IMG/VR virus record: IMGVR_UViG_3300038717_000004
Location: 1-20,103 of that record
DNA from: a virus
Length of the DNA: 20,103 nt
Strand: one strand, 5' to 3'
In this document: positions 1-6,821 of the stretch, in pieces
Position numbering within the stretch: position 1 is the stretch's first letter
How the letters are laid out: each line of letters opens with the position of its first letter
Translations under genes and position numbers: made by a program
The notes under the pieces: model-generated
The model's input: only the letters and a program-made list of their open reading frames with translations
Databases searched by the model: none
What the model was told of the DNA's origin: nothing

Positions 1-226
1 GTATGTATGTGTTTACTAATGTCAAGTAGTTGCCTGTTAAACTTGCACCACCTGTTCCAAGTATATCTGTACTTATTTTATTATATAGGTCTGTGCCTAA
101 ATAATTTCTTATGTGTATTTCCTGCGCTATTTTCACAAATCCAATAAACTTGTCCACGTCCACCGATCCGTCAATAATTGAGTTCCTCTTTAAATCTATT
201 GGTTTTATGAATAATGCTGTTGCCAT
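1..226 (-). CDS. Partial head-tail connector-like protein (DUF6712-like), C-terminus outside window
   Basis: The first 75 codons of a gene that runs off the left edge. It starts at ATG 226-224, only 3 nt after the portal stop codon, so it is co-transcribed with portal. The N-terminus reads MATALFIKPIDLKRNSI, followed by a segment rich in QEIHIRNYLGTDLY. I recognise this pattern from the small DUF6712-type proteins that follow the portal in Bacteroidota siphophages. Position after portal suggests a head-completion or connector role; this is inference, because only a fragment is visible. No separate promoter is seen. Confidence 0.7.
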   Translation of the reverse strand, partial: MATALFIKPIDLKRNSIIDGSVDVDKFIGFVKIAQEIHIRNYLGTDLYNKISTDILGTGGASLTGNYLTLVNTYI

Positions 227-229
227 CTT

Positions 230-1969
230 TTAACTTTTTTTCCAGTAATTATTTCTTCTCGATGCTATTTGTGAGACCTCAGGTGGGTTTTTTTCAAATC
301 TTGCATCCTTTTTTTCGTTTCTTGGTAATGCACTTATAATACTTCTTGCTCTACCTACTGATATTTTTCTGTTACCTTTTTTCAAATATATTTGTCTCAT
401 CCAATAATGTGAGCAATTTACGCCTCCTTTGTATAACCAAATATTGTAAGTACTTGAGCCTTTTGGTGCAAGTTCACTATTTGCTGTACTTTGTTTATTT
501 AAATCTTCCATTCGATAAACTCTATTTGCAGCTAACATTTTTTTACAAAATTCTCTTGATTCTCCTTTTGTTGATCTACCTGCTGTATATTTATATCTTA
601 TTCTAAATAAACTAGTATCTTGTTTGTCTTTTTTTCTTGAATCGCCACTTACAACACTTGCAAATTCAAAATAATTTTTTATTTCACTCTCATCGTCAAA
701 AGCAGGTGTTTCATTTAGTAATTGCCATTCGTCATCCATAATTTCACCTTTTGATATGATTTCATCTGCTATTTTATCCATTTCATCAGAACTTAAATTT
801 AAATGGTTATGATTACAAGAGTCGTCACTTAATTTTACACCTGTTTCCTCCTCCTTAGTTTCTTCATCCTCTACATTTTCTAAGTCTGTAAATTCTAAAG
901 GCTGTAAAGTTTTAAAGTATAGTTTTAAAGATATTTTATTATAAGCTAATATTTGGTCAAAAGCATCTATTAATAAATGTTGGAAAGGTCTAATCACAGT
1001 ATTGTCTAAAAGTGTTGATGCAGTTTTTAATTCATCTGCATTATTACCTAAACCTGTTTGATCTTTAATACCAATAAGCATAGGACTTACAATTCTGTGC
1101 GATACCATAATTTTTCTCGTGCTTTCTTCACTTAAGAATTGATATTGTTGGTGTGCATCAGATAATTGTACAGGCTCTATGTTTGCTGCTGTTTCTGCAT
1201 TGTCATTAAAGGCTAAAATAAATTTACCACTATTTGACGTGCCTGAGAACTTTTGGTATATTCTTTGCTCTATAAGCTCCCTTTCTTCTTCGTTAGGTAC
1301 TCCATTGTTAAAGTTAATTAGCATACTTGGAGACATACCATTCATTATATTATTCAGATGAAAGTTTCCTATCTCCTCCTCTAGCTCTGAATATTGCAAA
1401 CCACCTTGATAATCTACAGGACTATAATAATGAAATCCTGCTCTATAAGGCCTTACATATAATATCTCTATTGCCTCTTTACTTGTACCAAAAGCAGGTA
1501 TTCTTTTTGCCTTACTTGTTGGTTTATATTTTGACCAGTCAGAAAAATAATAATAAGCCTCTATATCTCCATCATCATTACACTTCTCAGCTCTTAGTGT
1601 TTCCACAGGGAAGTGTTCTATTTGTGCTATTGTATTTCTATCCTTAGAATAAATTACTTGCATTGCACATTGACCCATAAGTTTTAAGTCATAACAAAGT
1701 TTTCTTGTGCAGTCTGCATTGAATAAAGAAATCATCTTTGCATACTCATCAGGTTTTTGATTTGAATTTGTAGCATCTAACCCTCTACCATATATCATAG
1801 CAGATATTGCATTTATGATTGCATTGTTAGTAGGACTACCATTGTACCTGTCTATTAGGTATTTAAAATAATTATTATCCTCTCCATAAGCTACCCACTC
1901 TTTATTTTTGTATTCTACAACTTTAGGTGTTGTATAACTACTTAAATTTATAAATCTTAAATCGTTCAT
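230..1969 (-). CDS. Phage portal protein with extra C-terminal domain
   Basis: 579 aa. Residues about 1-360 look like a phage portal, the dodecameric ring at the capsid vertex through which DNA is packaged. Visible portal features are an N-terminal segment ending SAMIYGRGL, a mixed alpha/beta core, and a segment around 276-325 (QYQFLSEESTRKI, then IVSPMLIG and GLGNNADEL) typical of the stem and wing region in this family. Residues about 362-410 are acidic and probably a linker. Residues about 453-550 form a separate domain (RIRYKYTAG, SREFCKKML, then NCSHYWMRQIY around 518-528) whose Cys-x-His-x-Trp pattern recalls the C-terminus of MuF-type head morphogenesis proteins. The start overlaps the upstream stop in ATGA, implying translational coupling. 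The portal call is firm; the C-terminal domain identity is inferred. Confidence 0.9.
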   Translation of the reverse strand: MNDLRFINLSSYTTPKVVEYKNKEWVAYGEDNNYFKYLIDRYNGSPTNNAIINAISAMIYGRGLDATNSNQKPDEYAKMISLFNADCTRKLCYDLKLMGQCAMQVIYSKDRNTIAQIEHFPVETLRAEKCNDDGDIEAYYYFSDWSKYKPTSKAKRIPAFGTSKEAIEILYVRPYRAGFHYYSPVDYQGGLQYSELEEEIGNFHLNNIMNGMSPSMLINFNNGVPNEEERELIEQRIYQKFSGTSNSGKFILAFNDNAETAANIEPVQLSDAHQQYQFLSEESTRKIMVSHRIVSPMLIGIKDQTGLGNNADELKTASTLLDNTVIRPFQHLLIDAFDQILAYNKISLKLYFKTLQPLEFTDLENVEDEETKEEETGVKLSDDSCNHNHLNLSSDEMDKIADEIISKGEIMDDEWQLLNETPAFDDESEIKNYFEFASVVSGDSRKKDKQDTSLFRIRYKYTAGRSTKGESREFCKKMLAANRVYRMEDLNKQSTANSELAPKGSSTYNIWLYKGGVNCSHYWMRQIYLKKGNRKISVGRARSIISALPRNEKKDARFEKNPPEVSQIASRRNNYWKKS

Positions 1970-2331
1970 ACTATTATATAATCGTTATCGTGCGATCCTG
2001 CTGTTTCATCAAAAGTATATTCTCCACTATTAATATCATAGTAATTATTGTTTGCTTGATTAATAGTTTGGTCTGTGCAAAATATTTTGTCTTTGTAAAC
2101 AACACTTGACCCACTTAGTAAAGTTAAGTCATAATATCTACCCTCTTTCAAAACAGGGCTTATAGTTGCCGATACTCTTTTGTGATTTGTAACATCACTC
2201 GCACTAACACTTGCACTAAATACTTCTTCGTTCTTACTTGTATCTCTTAATTTCATTGTATATGTAGATGCAAATGTTCTTGGTATTACATCAAACGTCT
2301 GAGCAGAGCTACTCGTAGTCAATATCTTCAT
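1966..2331 (-). CDS. Conserved phage structural protein of unknown role (121 aa)
   Basis: 121 aa from ATG 2331. An in-frame ATG at 2388 would add 19 residues but lies inside the upstream terminator hairpin, so I reject it. The chosen start has the CGATATAT motif at the same spacing as three other genes. The protein begins MKILTTSSSAQTFDVIPR, is rich in Ser/Thr and beta-prone sequence, contains the segment KDKIFCTDQTI (about 89-99) and ends in an acidic DNDYIIV. I recognise the type from Bacteroidota phage structural operons, always near the portal, but know no function. Its stop overlaps the portal start by 4 nt (ATGA). A small head or connector component is plausible. Confidence 0.7.
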   Translation of the reverse strand: MKILTTSSSAQTFDVIPRTFASTYTMKLRDTSKNEEVFSASVSASDVTNHKRVSATISPVLKEGRYYDLTLLSGSSVVYKDKIFCTDQTINQANNNYYDINSGEYTFDETAGSHDNDYIIV

Positions 2332-2334
2332 ACT

Positions 2335-2362
2335 TATATATCGAAATAATAATGCTATTTTG
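2335..2362 (-). promoter_or_regulatory. Putative phage late promoter, copy A
   Basis: On the minus strand, CAAAAT (2362-2357) is followed after 13 nt by CGATATATA (2343-2335), ending 3 nt before the ATG at 2331. It lies 9 nt past the T-run of the terminator that closes the tube-like gene, where a new promoter would be needed for the 121-aa and portal genes. It matches the other four copies in spacing. Confidence 0.55.
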
Positions 2363-2371
2363 TATAGATAT

Positions 2372-2397
2372 AAAAAAAAAGGAGGCATATAGCCTCC
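2372..2397 (-). terminator. Intrinsic terminator after tube-like gene
   Basis: On the minus strand a perfect 6-bp stem (GGAGGC/GCCTCC, 2397-2392 with 2386-2381) with a 5-nt loop is followed directly by nine T (2380-2372). It begins 23 nt past the stop of the gene at 2421 and is oriented with it. The stem and T-tract make a standard rho-independent signal. Confidence 0.85.
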
Positions 2398-2420
2398 CTT
2401 AATTTATAAACCATAACTCT

Positions 2421-2945
2421 TTATGCGTTAGGATCAATAGGTGAACTCGCATCATCTGATGGTGCTGCTGCACAGAAGAATGGTGGGTTAGTTTCTTGTG
2501 CAGATAATACTAATGTAAATCCTGACAAGTCCGCCATTGCTGCTCCTGAGACTATAGTCCCCCCGCTTACCTCGCATCCGTGTTCTTTACCTAATAAGAA
2601 AGCATTACCGTTATAATCAACAACTACAACTTGTGGCCTACCGTGAGCAAGTAATTTAATTTGCTCTTGTGTAGCCTTATCTAAAAATTGTAATGTTAAA
2701 TTAAGTGTACTTTCGTAAAAAGTTGTTCCATTTTCTCTTGAAGAGTTTATGGCTGTTTCTAAAGATGAATTACCTTTTAAATCATATCTGTAAAAATCTA
2801 CAGAGCCATCAAGAGTAACAGAGCCATCTCCAGCTATTGCTAAATCTCTTGTTGTGTTGCTGTAGTTAGAAAAGAAAATATATCTTAATCCACCTACACC
2901 TGATTTACAAGCTAAACTTCTTCCATTTGTTATATTACAAGCCAT
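2421..2945 (-). CDS. Probable tail tube / major tail structural protein
   Basis: 174 aa, start ATG 2945. The N-terminus MACNITNGRSLACKSGVGGL is a recognisable opening of a Bacteroidota phage structural family, followed by a beta-rich body with FYRYDLKGNSSLETAI (about 51-66), a stretch on filling or oligomer contacts with QPQVVV-like hydrophobic strands, and a low-complexity Asp/Ser/Pro tail. Size, beta-rich composition and a place directly after the capsid gene, enclosed between two strong terminators, fit a highly expressed tail tube subunit. That role is inferred; a minor head protein is the alternative. The start follows the T-run of the capsid terminator by 14 nt, so expression probably depends on readthrough and an A-rich leader. 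Confidence 0.65.
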   Translation of the reverse strand: MACNITNGRSLACKSGVGGLRYIFFSNYSNTTRDLAIAGDGSVTLDGSVDFYRYDLKGNSSLETAINSSRENGTTFYESTLNLTLQFLDKATQEQIKLLAHGRPQVVVVDYNGNAFLLGKEHGCEVSGGTIVSGAAMADLSGFTLVLSAQETNPPFFCAAAPSDDASSPIDPNA

Positions 2946-2959
2946 ATTTTTATTTTTTT

Positions 2960-2993
2960 AAAAAAAAGGTAAGTAGGCTCATACCCACCTACC
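2960..2993 (-). terminator. Intrinsic terminator after major capsid gene
   Basis: On the minus strand a 10-bp stem (2993-2984 with 2977-2968) closes a 6-nt loop and is followed by eight T (2967-2960). Two of the pairs are G-U, so the hairpin is stable only in minus-strand RNA and would have A-C mismatches on the plus strand, which fixes its direction. It begins 19 nt past the capsid stop codon. Confidence 0.85.
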
Positions 2994-3012
2994 CTTTTTA
3001 TGTTAAACATTA

Positions 3013-3909
3013 TTACGAGTATAATACAATGTCAGAGCCTATTCCGTGTTGTACTCCTGCACTTCCTCTTAATACTACTCTTACATTTTGACTTCCGTCA
3101 ATGTCAGCCATATCAATTAACTTAACTTCTTGCCAGTCGTTTAATAGACCTGTTCCAAAGAATAAGTTTGATGCTTCAGCAGCTACCATTGTATCAGCCG
3201 CTAGGCCTGGAGCTGTGAATAATGGAACACCTTGAAAGTTCATTTCAGTTTGTCCAACGTGATACAATTCTCTATATCCTAAAGCTGCTTGAGCTTGAAT
3301 GTAGAATTTTGCTGCACTTGTTGGTAGGTAAATCTTAACATCTTCTTTTGAATATACTGCACTTGGAATAGCATCAACTACTTTTCCTAATTCTGCAATA
3401 ATGTTTGAAGCTGATAATGTAGTACCTGAAACATCTACAACGTCTCCGTCAGCAAGTAATAACGTCTTAAATCCGTCAAACTCTCCTGCTGTAGCAGTTG
3501 CTCCGTTCCAAATGTTTTGCTCAATTTTCTGTGCTACTTTAGCTGCAACTTGTGCAATTAAAAAGTCAGAAAATGATTTGGGTAGATTGTCGTACTGACT
3601 GAAGCCCATTTCTTGAGCATTCCAATCTTGTCTGAAATCTTTTTTACATAGTTGTAAATTCACTTGGAATTCCTCAGGTTGTAGGATTCTCTCAGTCAAT
3701 GTTACATTTGAAGTAGGGTCAAAGTCGCAAGAAGCATCTTTTAAGATACTGTCTAAAGCTAATTTTTTGATTACTTCTTTATATTTAATATTGGGTTTAA
3801 TTGTAACCCCGCCTTGTGATAATGTTACACCACTTAATAAAGCTGCTGCTATATATTCACCAGCAAACTCACCTGCATAAGTAGTAGTTATCGAAGTTGT
3901 AGTCGCCAT
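3013..3909 (-). CDS. Major capsid protein (HK97-fold type)
   Basis: 298 aa, start ATG 3909. The sequence has the look of HK97-fold capsid subunits of Bacteroidota phages: a short N-arm, an extended region with LTERILQPEEFQVNLQLCKKDF (split around 73-94), a spine-helix-like stretch SDFLIAQVAAKVAQKIEQNIW (about 113-133), a P-domain/A-domain region with VKIYLPTSAAKFYIQA, and a closing beta segment NVRVVLRGSAGVQHGIGSDIV. It is preceded by scaffold and decoration-like genes, followed by a strong terminator, and has an 18-nt A/T-rich leader identical to that of the gene before it, all fitting the most abundant virion protein. No N-terminal delta domain is present, consistent with the separate scaffold gene. 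Confidence 0.88.
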   Translation of the reverse strand: MATTTSITTTYAGEFAGEYIAAALLSGVTLSQGGVTIKPNIKYKEVIKKLALDSILKDASCDFDPTSNVTLTERILQPEEFQVNLQLCKKDFRQDWNAQEMGFSQYDNLPKSFSDFLIAQVAAKVAQKIEQNIWNGATATAGEFDGFKTLLLADGDVVDVSGTTLSASNIIAELGKVVDAIPSAVYSKEDVKIYLPTSAAKFYIQAQAALGYRELYHVGQTEMNFQGVPLFTAPGLAADTMVAAEASNLFFGTGLLNDWQEVKLIDMADIDGSQNVRVVLRGSAGVQHGIGSDIVLYS

Positions 3910-3912
3910 ATC

Positions 3913-3930
3913 TTTATATTTATTTATTTA
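3913..3930 (-). promoter_or_regulatory. A/T-rich translation leader of the capsid gene
   Basis: The 18 nt TAAATAAATAAATATAAA sit 3 nt before the ATG at 3909. The identical 18 nt at the identical distance precede the ATG at 4358. There is no Shine-Dalgarno sequence. A-rich leaders are known to drive translation in Bacteroidota, so this is probably a strong initiation element. Confidence 0.6.
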
Positions 3931-3938
3931 ATTAATTA

Positions 3939-4358
3939 TTAACTTGGATCAGTAGCTGTAATTGACCCTGCTGAGTTTCCGATTCCCCAAACATACCATT
4001 TGTTACCATCAGACCAAATATCAATAAAGTCTCCTACTGATTCTGCTGATGCTACAAAGTTAATTTGGTCCTCTCCTGAAGCTGCAACACTTGCTCCATT
4101 AACTACTAAAATACCATCTATATTGTCTCCCTCTGCACTATCAATAATGTAGTTTGATGTATCAAAAGCATTTGCTACAACAAATCTAAAATGTAGTCCT
4201 GATTCAACTGACGGTAATGTTACCGTTACACCTGCACTTGCTGCAAGTTCGTACCATTTTCCACTATCTGCCGCAGTCAATGTAACTGCTGCTGATACCG
4301 AATCAACATCGTTTTTAATTCTTACGACATCGTTATTTATATGCGTTAATACTGCCAT
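3939..4358 (-). CDS. Probable head decoration protein
   Basis: 139 aa, start ATG 4358. Small, beta-rich and acidic, with LTAADSGKWYELAAS (about 27-41), VTVTLPSVESGLHFRFVVA, a FVASAESVGDFIDIWSDG segment and a C-terminal NKWYVWGIGNSAGSIT. This repeat of short beta strands with a final W/Y-rich strand is seen in many small proteins encoded beside phage capsid genes and in some receptor-binding or fibre domains. Location between scaffold and capsid plus the shared strong leader suggests an abundant capsid-surface protein. Decoration is therefore inferred from context, not from a known catalytic or binding motif. Confidence 0.65.
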   Translation of the reverse strand: MAVLTHINNDVVRIKNDVDSVSAAVTLTAADSGKWYELAASAGVTVTLPSVESGLHFRFVVANAFDTSNYIIDSAEGDNIDGILVVNGASVAASGEDQINFVASAESVGDFIDIWSDGNKWYVWGIGNSAGSITATDPS

Positions 4359-4361
4359 AAT

Positions 4362-4379
4362 TTTATATTTATTTATTTA
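4362..4379 (-). promoter_or_regulatory. A/T-rich translation leader of the decoration-like gene
   Basis: An exact copy of the 18-nt leader found before the capsid gene, at the same 3-nt distance from its start codon (ATG 4358). It overlaps the stop codon of the scaffold gene at 4375-4373, so it has to act while serving as coding sequence of the upstream gene. Confidence 0.6.
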
Positions 4380-4984
4380 TTACTTATAGTTTCCATTACT
4401 CTATCAAGAGTAGATTTTTTCCTGTTTTGAGCAAACTTAACTTTTAAGTTGCTTTTCTTTTCTTCAGGGTTGTGCTTTAAAGGCTCTGCAGCAGGTTGAG
4501 ATAATTGTTCTTTAAGAACTTCTTTTTCTTCTGCTTCGCTATTTAAAACCTCTGTAACTGCCAAAGATACTTCCTCTTGAATCTGTGATGACATTTCCTC
4601 TTTTTCTTTTGGAGAGATTAGTTTTTCAACCATATCTTTAAGTTCGTCAATTTCTTTTCTGAACTCCTCTCTTGTTACATATCTCATTTCTTCTTTGTCG
4701 TCCTCTTTTTCTTCATCCTCTTTTTCTTCCTCCTCTTGAGCTTTAATTTCTTTAATCACTCCCTCTTCTTCGACAACTAATAAACGAGAATCTTCAAGTT
4801 CGTACTCTCCGACAGGTAGAGCAACATTTTCGTCCTCAGTTTTAATAAAGACCTCTTTGCCTGATTCAAAAGCATCTGCTTCTAAAACAGTTCCGTTCTC
4901 TAATTTGAGTTCAGCTAATTGAATATCAGATAGCTCAACACCTAAGAGATTTTTTACTTGTTTTATCATTTCTGTAGCTTTCAT
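4373..4984 (-). CDS. Probable capsid scaffolding protein
   Basis: 203 aa, start ATG 4984. The N-terminal third (LELENGTVLEADAF-like strands, then LPVGEYELEDSRLLVVEEEG around 76-95) is a small beta domain. The middle (about 100-125) is an acidic Glu/Asp/Lys tract, followed by a long predicted coiled coil (about 105-170), and the C-terminus is basic with FAQNRKKSTLDRVM. Acidic, coiled-coil body plus a basic C-terminal capsid-binding segment is the standard architecture of phage scaffolds, and the gene sits between the protease and the capsid gene. No sequence-specific catalytic motif is expected. It has its own late-promoter-like motif immediately upstream, which may raise its dose over the protease. 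Confidence 0.75.
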   Translation of the reverse strand: MKATEMIKQVKNLLGVELSDIQLAELKLENGTVLEADAFESGKEVFIKTEDENVALPVGEYELEDSRLLVVEEEGVIKEIKAQEEEEKEDEEKEDDKEEMRYVTREEFRKEIDELKDMVEKLISPKEKEEMSSQIQEEVSLAVTEVLNSEAEEKEVLKEQLSQPAAEPLKHNPEEKKSNLKVKFAQNRKKSTLDRVMETISNK

Positions 4985-4987
4985 AAT

Positions 4988-5015
4988 TATATATCGCTTT
5001 TTTAAATTAATTTTG
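4988..5015 (-). promoter_or_regulatory. Putative phage late promoter, copy B
   Basis: Minus-strand CAAAAT (5015-5010), 13 nt, then CGATATATA (4996-4988), ending 3 nt before the scaffold ATG at 4984. It lies in the gap between the 49-aa Cys-rich gene (stop 5021) and scaffold. Confidence 0.55.
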
Positions 5016-5020
5016 CATTT

Positions 5021-5170
5021 TTAACTGCTTCTTGTTATTTGACCTATGCCTTGTGCGTGTAGTTCTCCTGTACAACACTCAATTTTGTAAGTCAATTCGT
5101 CTTTACATAAACAAGCTCGTCTCCCTCCTATTGGACTTGTATAGCTAGGTATGTAATCTTTTTTTTTCAT
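5021..5170 (-). CDS. Small Cys-rich conserved phage protein (49 aa)
   Basis: 49 aa from ATG 5170 to TAA 5023-5021. Start overlaps the protease stop in ATGA, so translation is probably coupled. The sequence opens with MKKKDYIPSYTSPIGGRRAC and continues LCKDELTYKIECCTG, then ELHAQGIGQITRSS. It has four cysteines (20, 22, 32, 33) in a CxC...CC arrangement that could bind one metal ion. I recognise the GGRRACLC...CC...QGIG pattern from tiny proteins in flavobacterial phage head operons; function is unknown. Codon spacing and the overlap leave little doubt that it is coding. Position between protease and scaffold suggests a role in procapsid assembly. Confidence 0.75.
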   Translation of the reverse strand: MKKKDYIPSYTSPIGGRRACLCKDELTYKIECCTGELHAQGIGQITRSS

Positions 5171-6789
5171 TTCTTGTTACTTTTAGGATGTCCTTTTGGT
5201 AACAGATCAAAGTCTCCTGTGTACTTAGGATTTTGTGGCCTACCATTTCTTACTAAATACATATAAGCATTTACTCGTGCCTGAGCCCAAGCTGTAGGAG
5301 ATTTTATTCGAGGACTATGAGATACATTGAACGCACCTAAGCCTCTTTGAAATACTGCTTTTAATTGTCCTACTGTTACACCATATCCTAATTTATCTTT
5401 ATATCTTTTATTAAAGTCATCTGCTTTTTTTTGTAAAGAAGCTAAATCTTTTTGTGAGACCTTTGCTCCCCTGCTTGTTGAAGCATCTCCTTTAGCTGTT
5501 CCTTTACCTTTTGGATTTGGATTAGGTGTACCTGACTTTGGTGCTTTTTTACTTGGTCTTATACCTCCTCTTGGCCCTATCTTTGCGTAGTCATCTCTTT
5601 TAACGCATTTGTGTTTTTGATAATCTTTTTTATATCCTTTTGGACATTTGTATTTTTTGAACTCCTCCTCACTTAATGCGTGTTTTTCACAAGGCATATA
5701 CCAAATCTGATCCTCAAAATCGTGTTCGTGTATTGAATCACATCCTATATCCTTTGCTATCTTTTCAGCCATTGCTTTATCAGCATAAGCTAATCTATCC
5801 ATAATTATTGCAAAGTCATCATCAACTTTTTTTGATGCTAATTCTATTTCTCCAAGTTCTTTTAATTTAGATTTACTCCATCTTAGACCTGCTTTACCTC
5901 CCCATAAATAATAGCTTATTGTTCCACAAGCCTGATTATCACTTGGTTTAAAATATTCCTCAGCTCGTGATAAGTATGAGTACATTCTTTTAATTGTCTC
6001 TTTGCTTATAGGTTTACCTTGTGCTAATTGTTGGGCTCTAATTTTACCAACATCTGTAGCACATTTATTGTTTACTTTTTTATTTAAGTCAATACCTTTT
6101 TTAGCATTATTCTTGACACCACTTGGATAATCAGAATATGATTCCATAATCATTTTTTTTCCTGCCTTATATCTTTTATCATTTCTAATTATACCCCTTA
6201 CTGCTGATAATAATTCCTCTGCCTCTGCCTCCTCTATTTTTGCTAAATCTTTAATGGTAGGGTCTTTTGGTCTTTCTGCTCTATCAGCGAAATAGCCCTC
6301 AATACTAAATCCTTTGACTTTTCCTGTTTTCACAAACTCTTGCCATACTTGTTCATTATTTACTTTTACTGCACCTACCCAAGTACCTACAGGATATTCA
6401 AGATTATATAAAGCTGTCTTGTCTTTTTTAGAATCCTCTACTATCCAAGATTCTACAAGTGATAAACCTTTTAATGAGTGTTTATGTTCAAGTGTAGAAT
6501 TATTTTGGTTTCCTTTCTGTAAATAAATTTGGGAGGCCTTTCGTACTGTATCTCGTGAGAAGTATATATAATATTCATCTTCACCACTTTTTCTGTAGAT
6601 AGGTTTGTTAGGTACAAGTAAAGCTCCCAATAAAATTCTTTTCTCTTTATCTACCTCTGCTAATTGTAATTGTTGTTCACCTTTAAGTGCTATGAAGTCC
6701 TCCTCTATTGCAGGATTCTCAACAATACTAATTGCTTCTATGCCAGTTAAATCTTCGTTATCGTCTAAAATTAATTCAACTATCTTCAT
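5167..6789 (-). CDS. XkdF-like prohead protease, multidomain
   Basis: 540 aa, start ATG 6789. Residues about 1-175 match the XkdF-like serine protease type: opening MKIVELILDD, EAISIVENPAI, a His in the TLEHKH segment (probably H102), LVESWIVED (112-120) and the Ser-containing KGFSIEGYF (S162). This protease matures the procapsid by cleaving scaffold and self. Residues about 194-315 are a second domain with SYSDYPSGVKNNAKKGIDLN and CGTISYYLWGGKAGLRW that I know as a frequent partner of phage proteases. Residues about 325-400 hold CEKHAL and a KCPKGYKKDYQKHKC Cys/His cluster. After a Pro/Gly/Lys linker (410-440) comes a C-terminal module (about 467-536: GYGVTVGQLKAVFQRGLGAF, then ARVNAYMYLVRNGRP) resembling DUF5824. 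The protease is unusually long, roughly twice a bare domain. Confidence 0.82.
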   Translation of the reverse strand: MKIVELILDDNEDLTGIEAISIVENPAIEEDFIALKGEQQLQLAEVDKEKRILLGALLVPNKPIYRKSGEDEYYIYFSRDTVRKASQIYLQKGNQNNSTLEHKHSLKGLSLVESWIVEDSKKDKTALYNLEYPVGTWVGAVKVNNEQVWQEFVKTGKVKGFSIEGYFADRAERPKDPTIKDLAKIEEAEAEELLSAVRGIIRNDKRYKAGKKMIMESYSDYPSGVKNNAKKGIDLNKKVNNKCATDVGKIRAQQLAQGKPISKETIKRMYSYLSRAEEYFKPSDNQACGTISYYLWGGKAGLRWSKSKLKELGEIELASKKVDDDFAIIMDRLAYADKAMAEKIAKDIGCDSIHEHDFEDQIWYMPCEKHALSEEEFKKYKCPKGYKKDYQKHKCVKRDDYAKIGPRGGIRPSKKAPKSGTPNPNPKGKGTAKGDASTSRGAKVSQKDLASLQKKADDFNKRYKDKLGYGVTVGQLKAVFQRGLGAFNVSHSPRIKSPTAWAQARVNAYMYLVRNGRPQNPKYTGDFDLLPKGHPKSNKK

Positions 6790-6792
6790 AAT

Positions 6793-6820
6793 AATATATC
6801 GTTTTTAATTAATTATTTTG
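6793..6820 (-). promoter_or_regulatory. Putative phage late promoter, copy C
   Basis: Minus-strand CAAAAT (6820-6815), 13 nt, then CGATATATT (6801-6793), ending 3 nt before the protease ATG at 6789. It fills the short gap after the tape measure gene, and would start the head operon. Confidence 0.55.
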
Positions 6821-6821
6821 C

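Noticed and set aside
2381-2386. GGAGG as a plus-strand Shine-Dalgarno site
   Set aside because: It is one arm of a minus-strand terminator and no plus-strand gene follows.
2332-2388. In-frame ATG at 2388 as start of the 121-aa gene
   Set aside because: The extra 19 residues lie across the terminator T-run and hairpin and are unlike the rest of the protein; ATG 2331 has the shared motif at the fixed distance.
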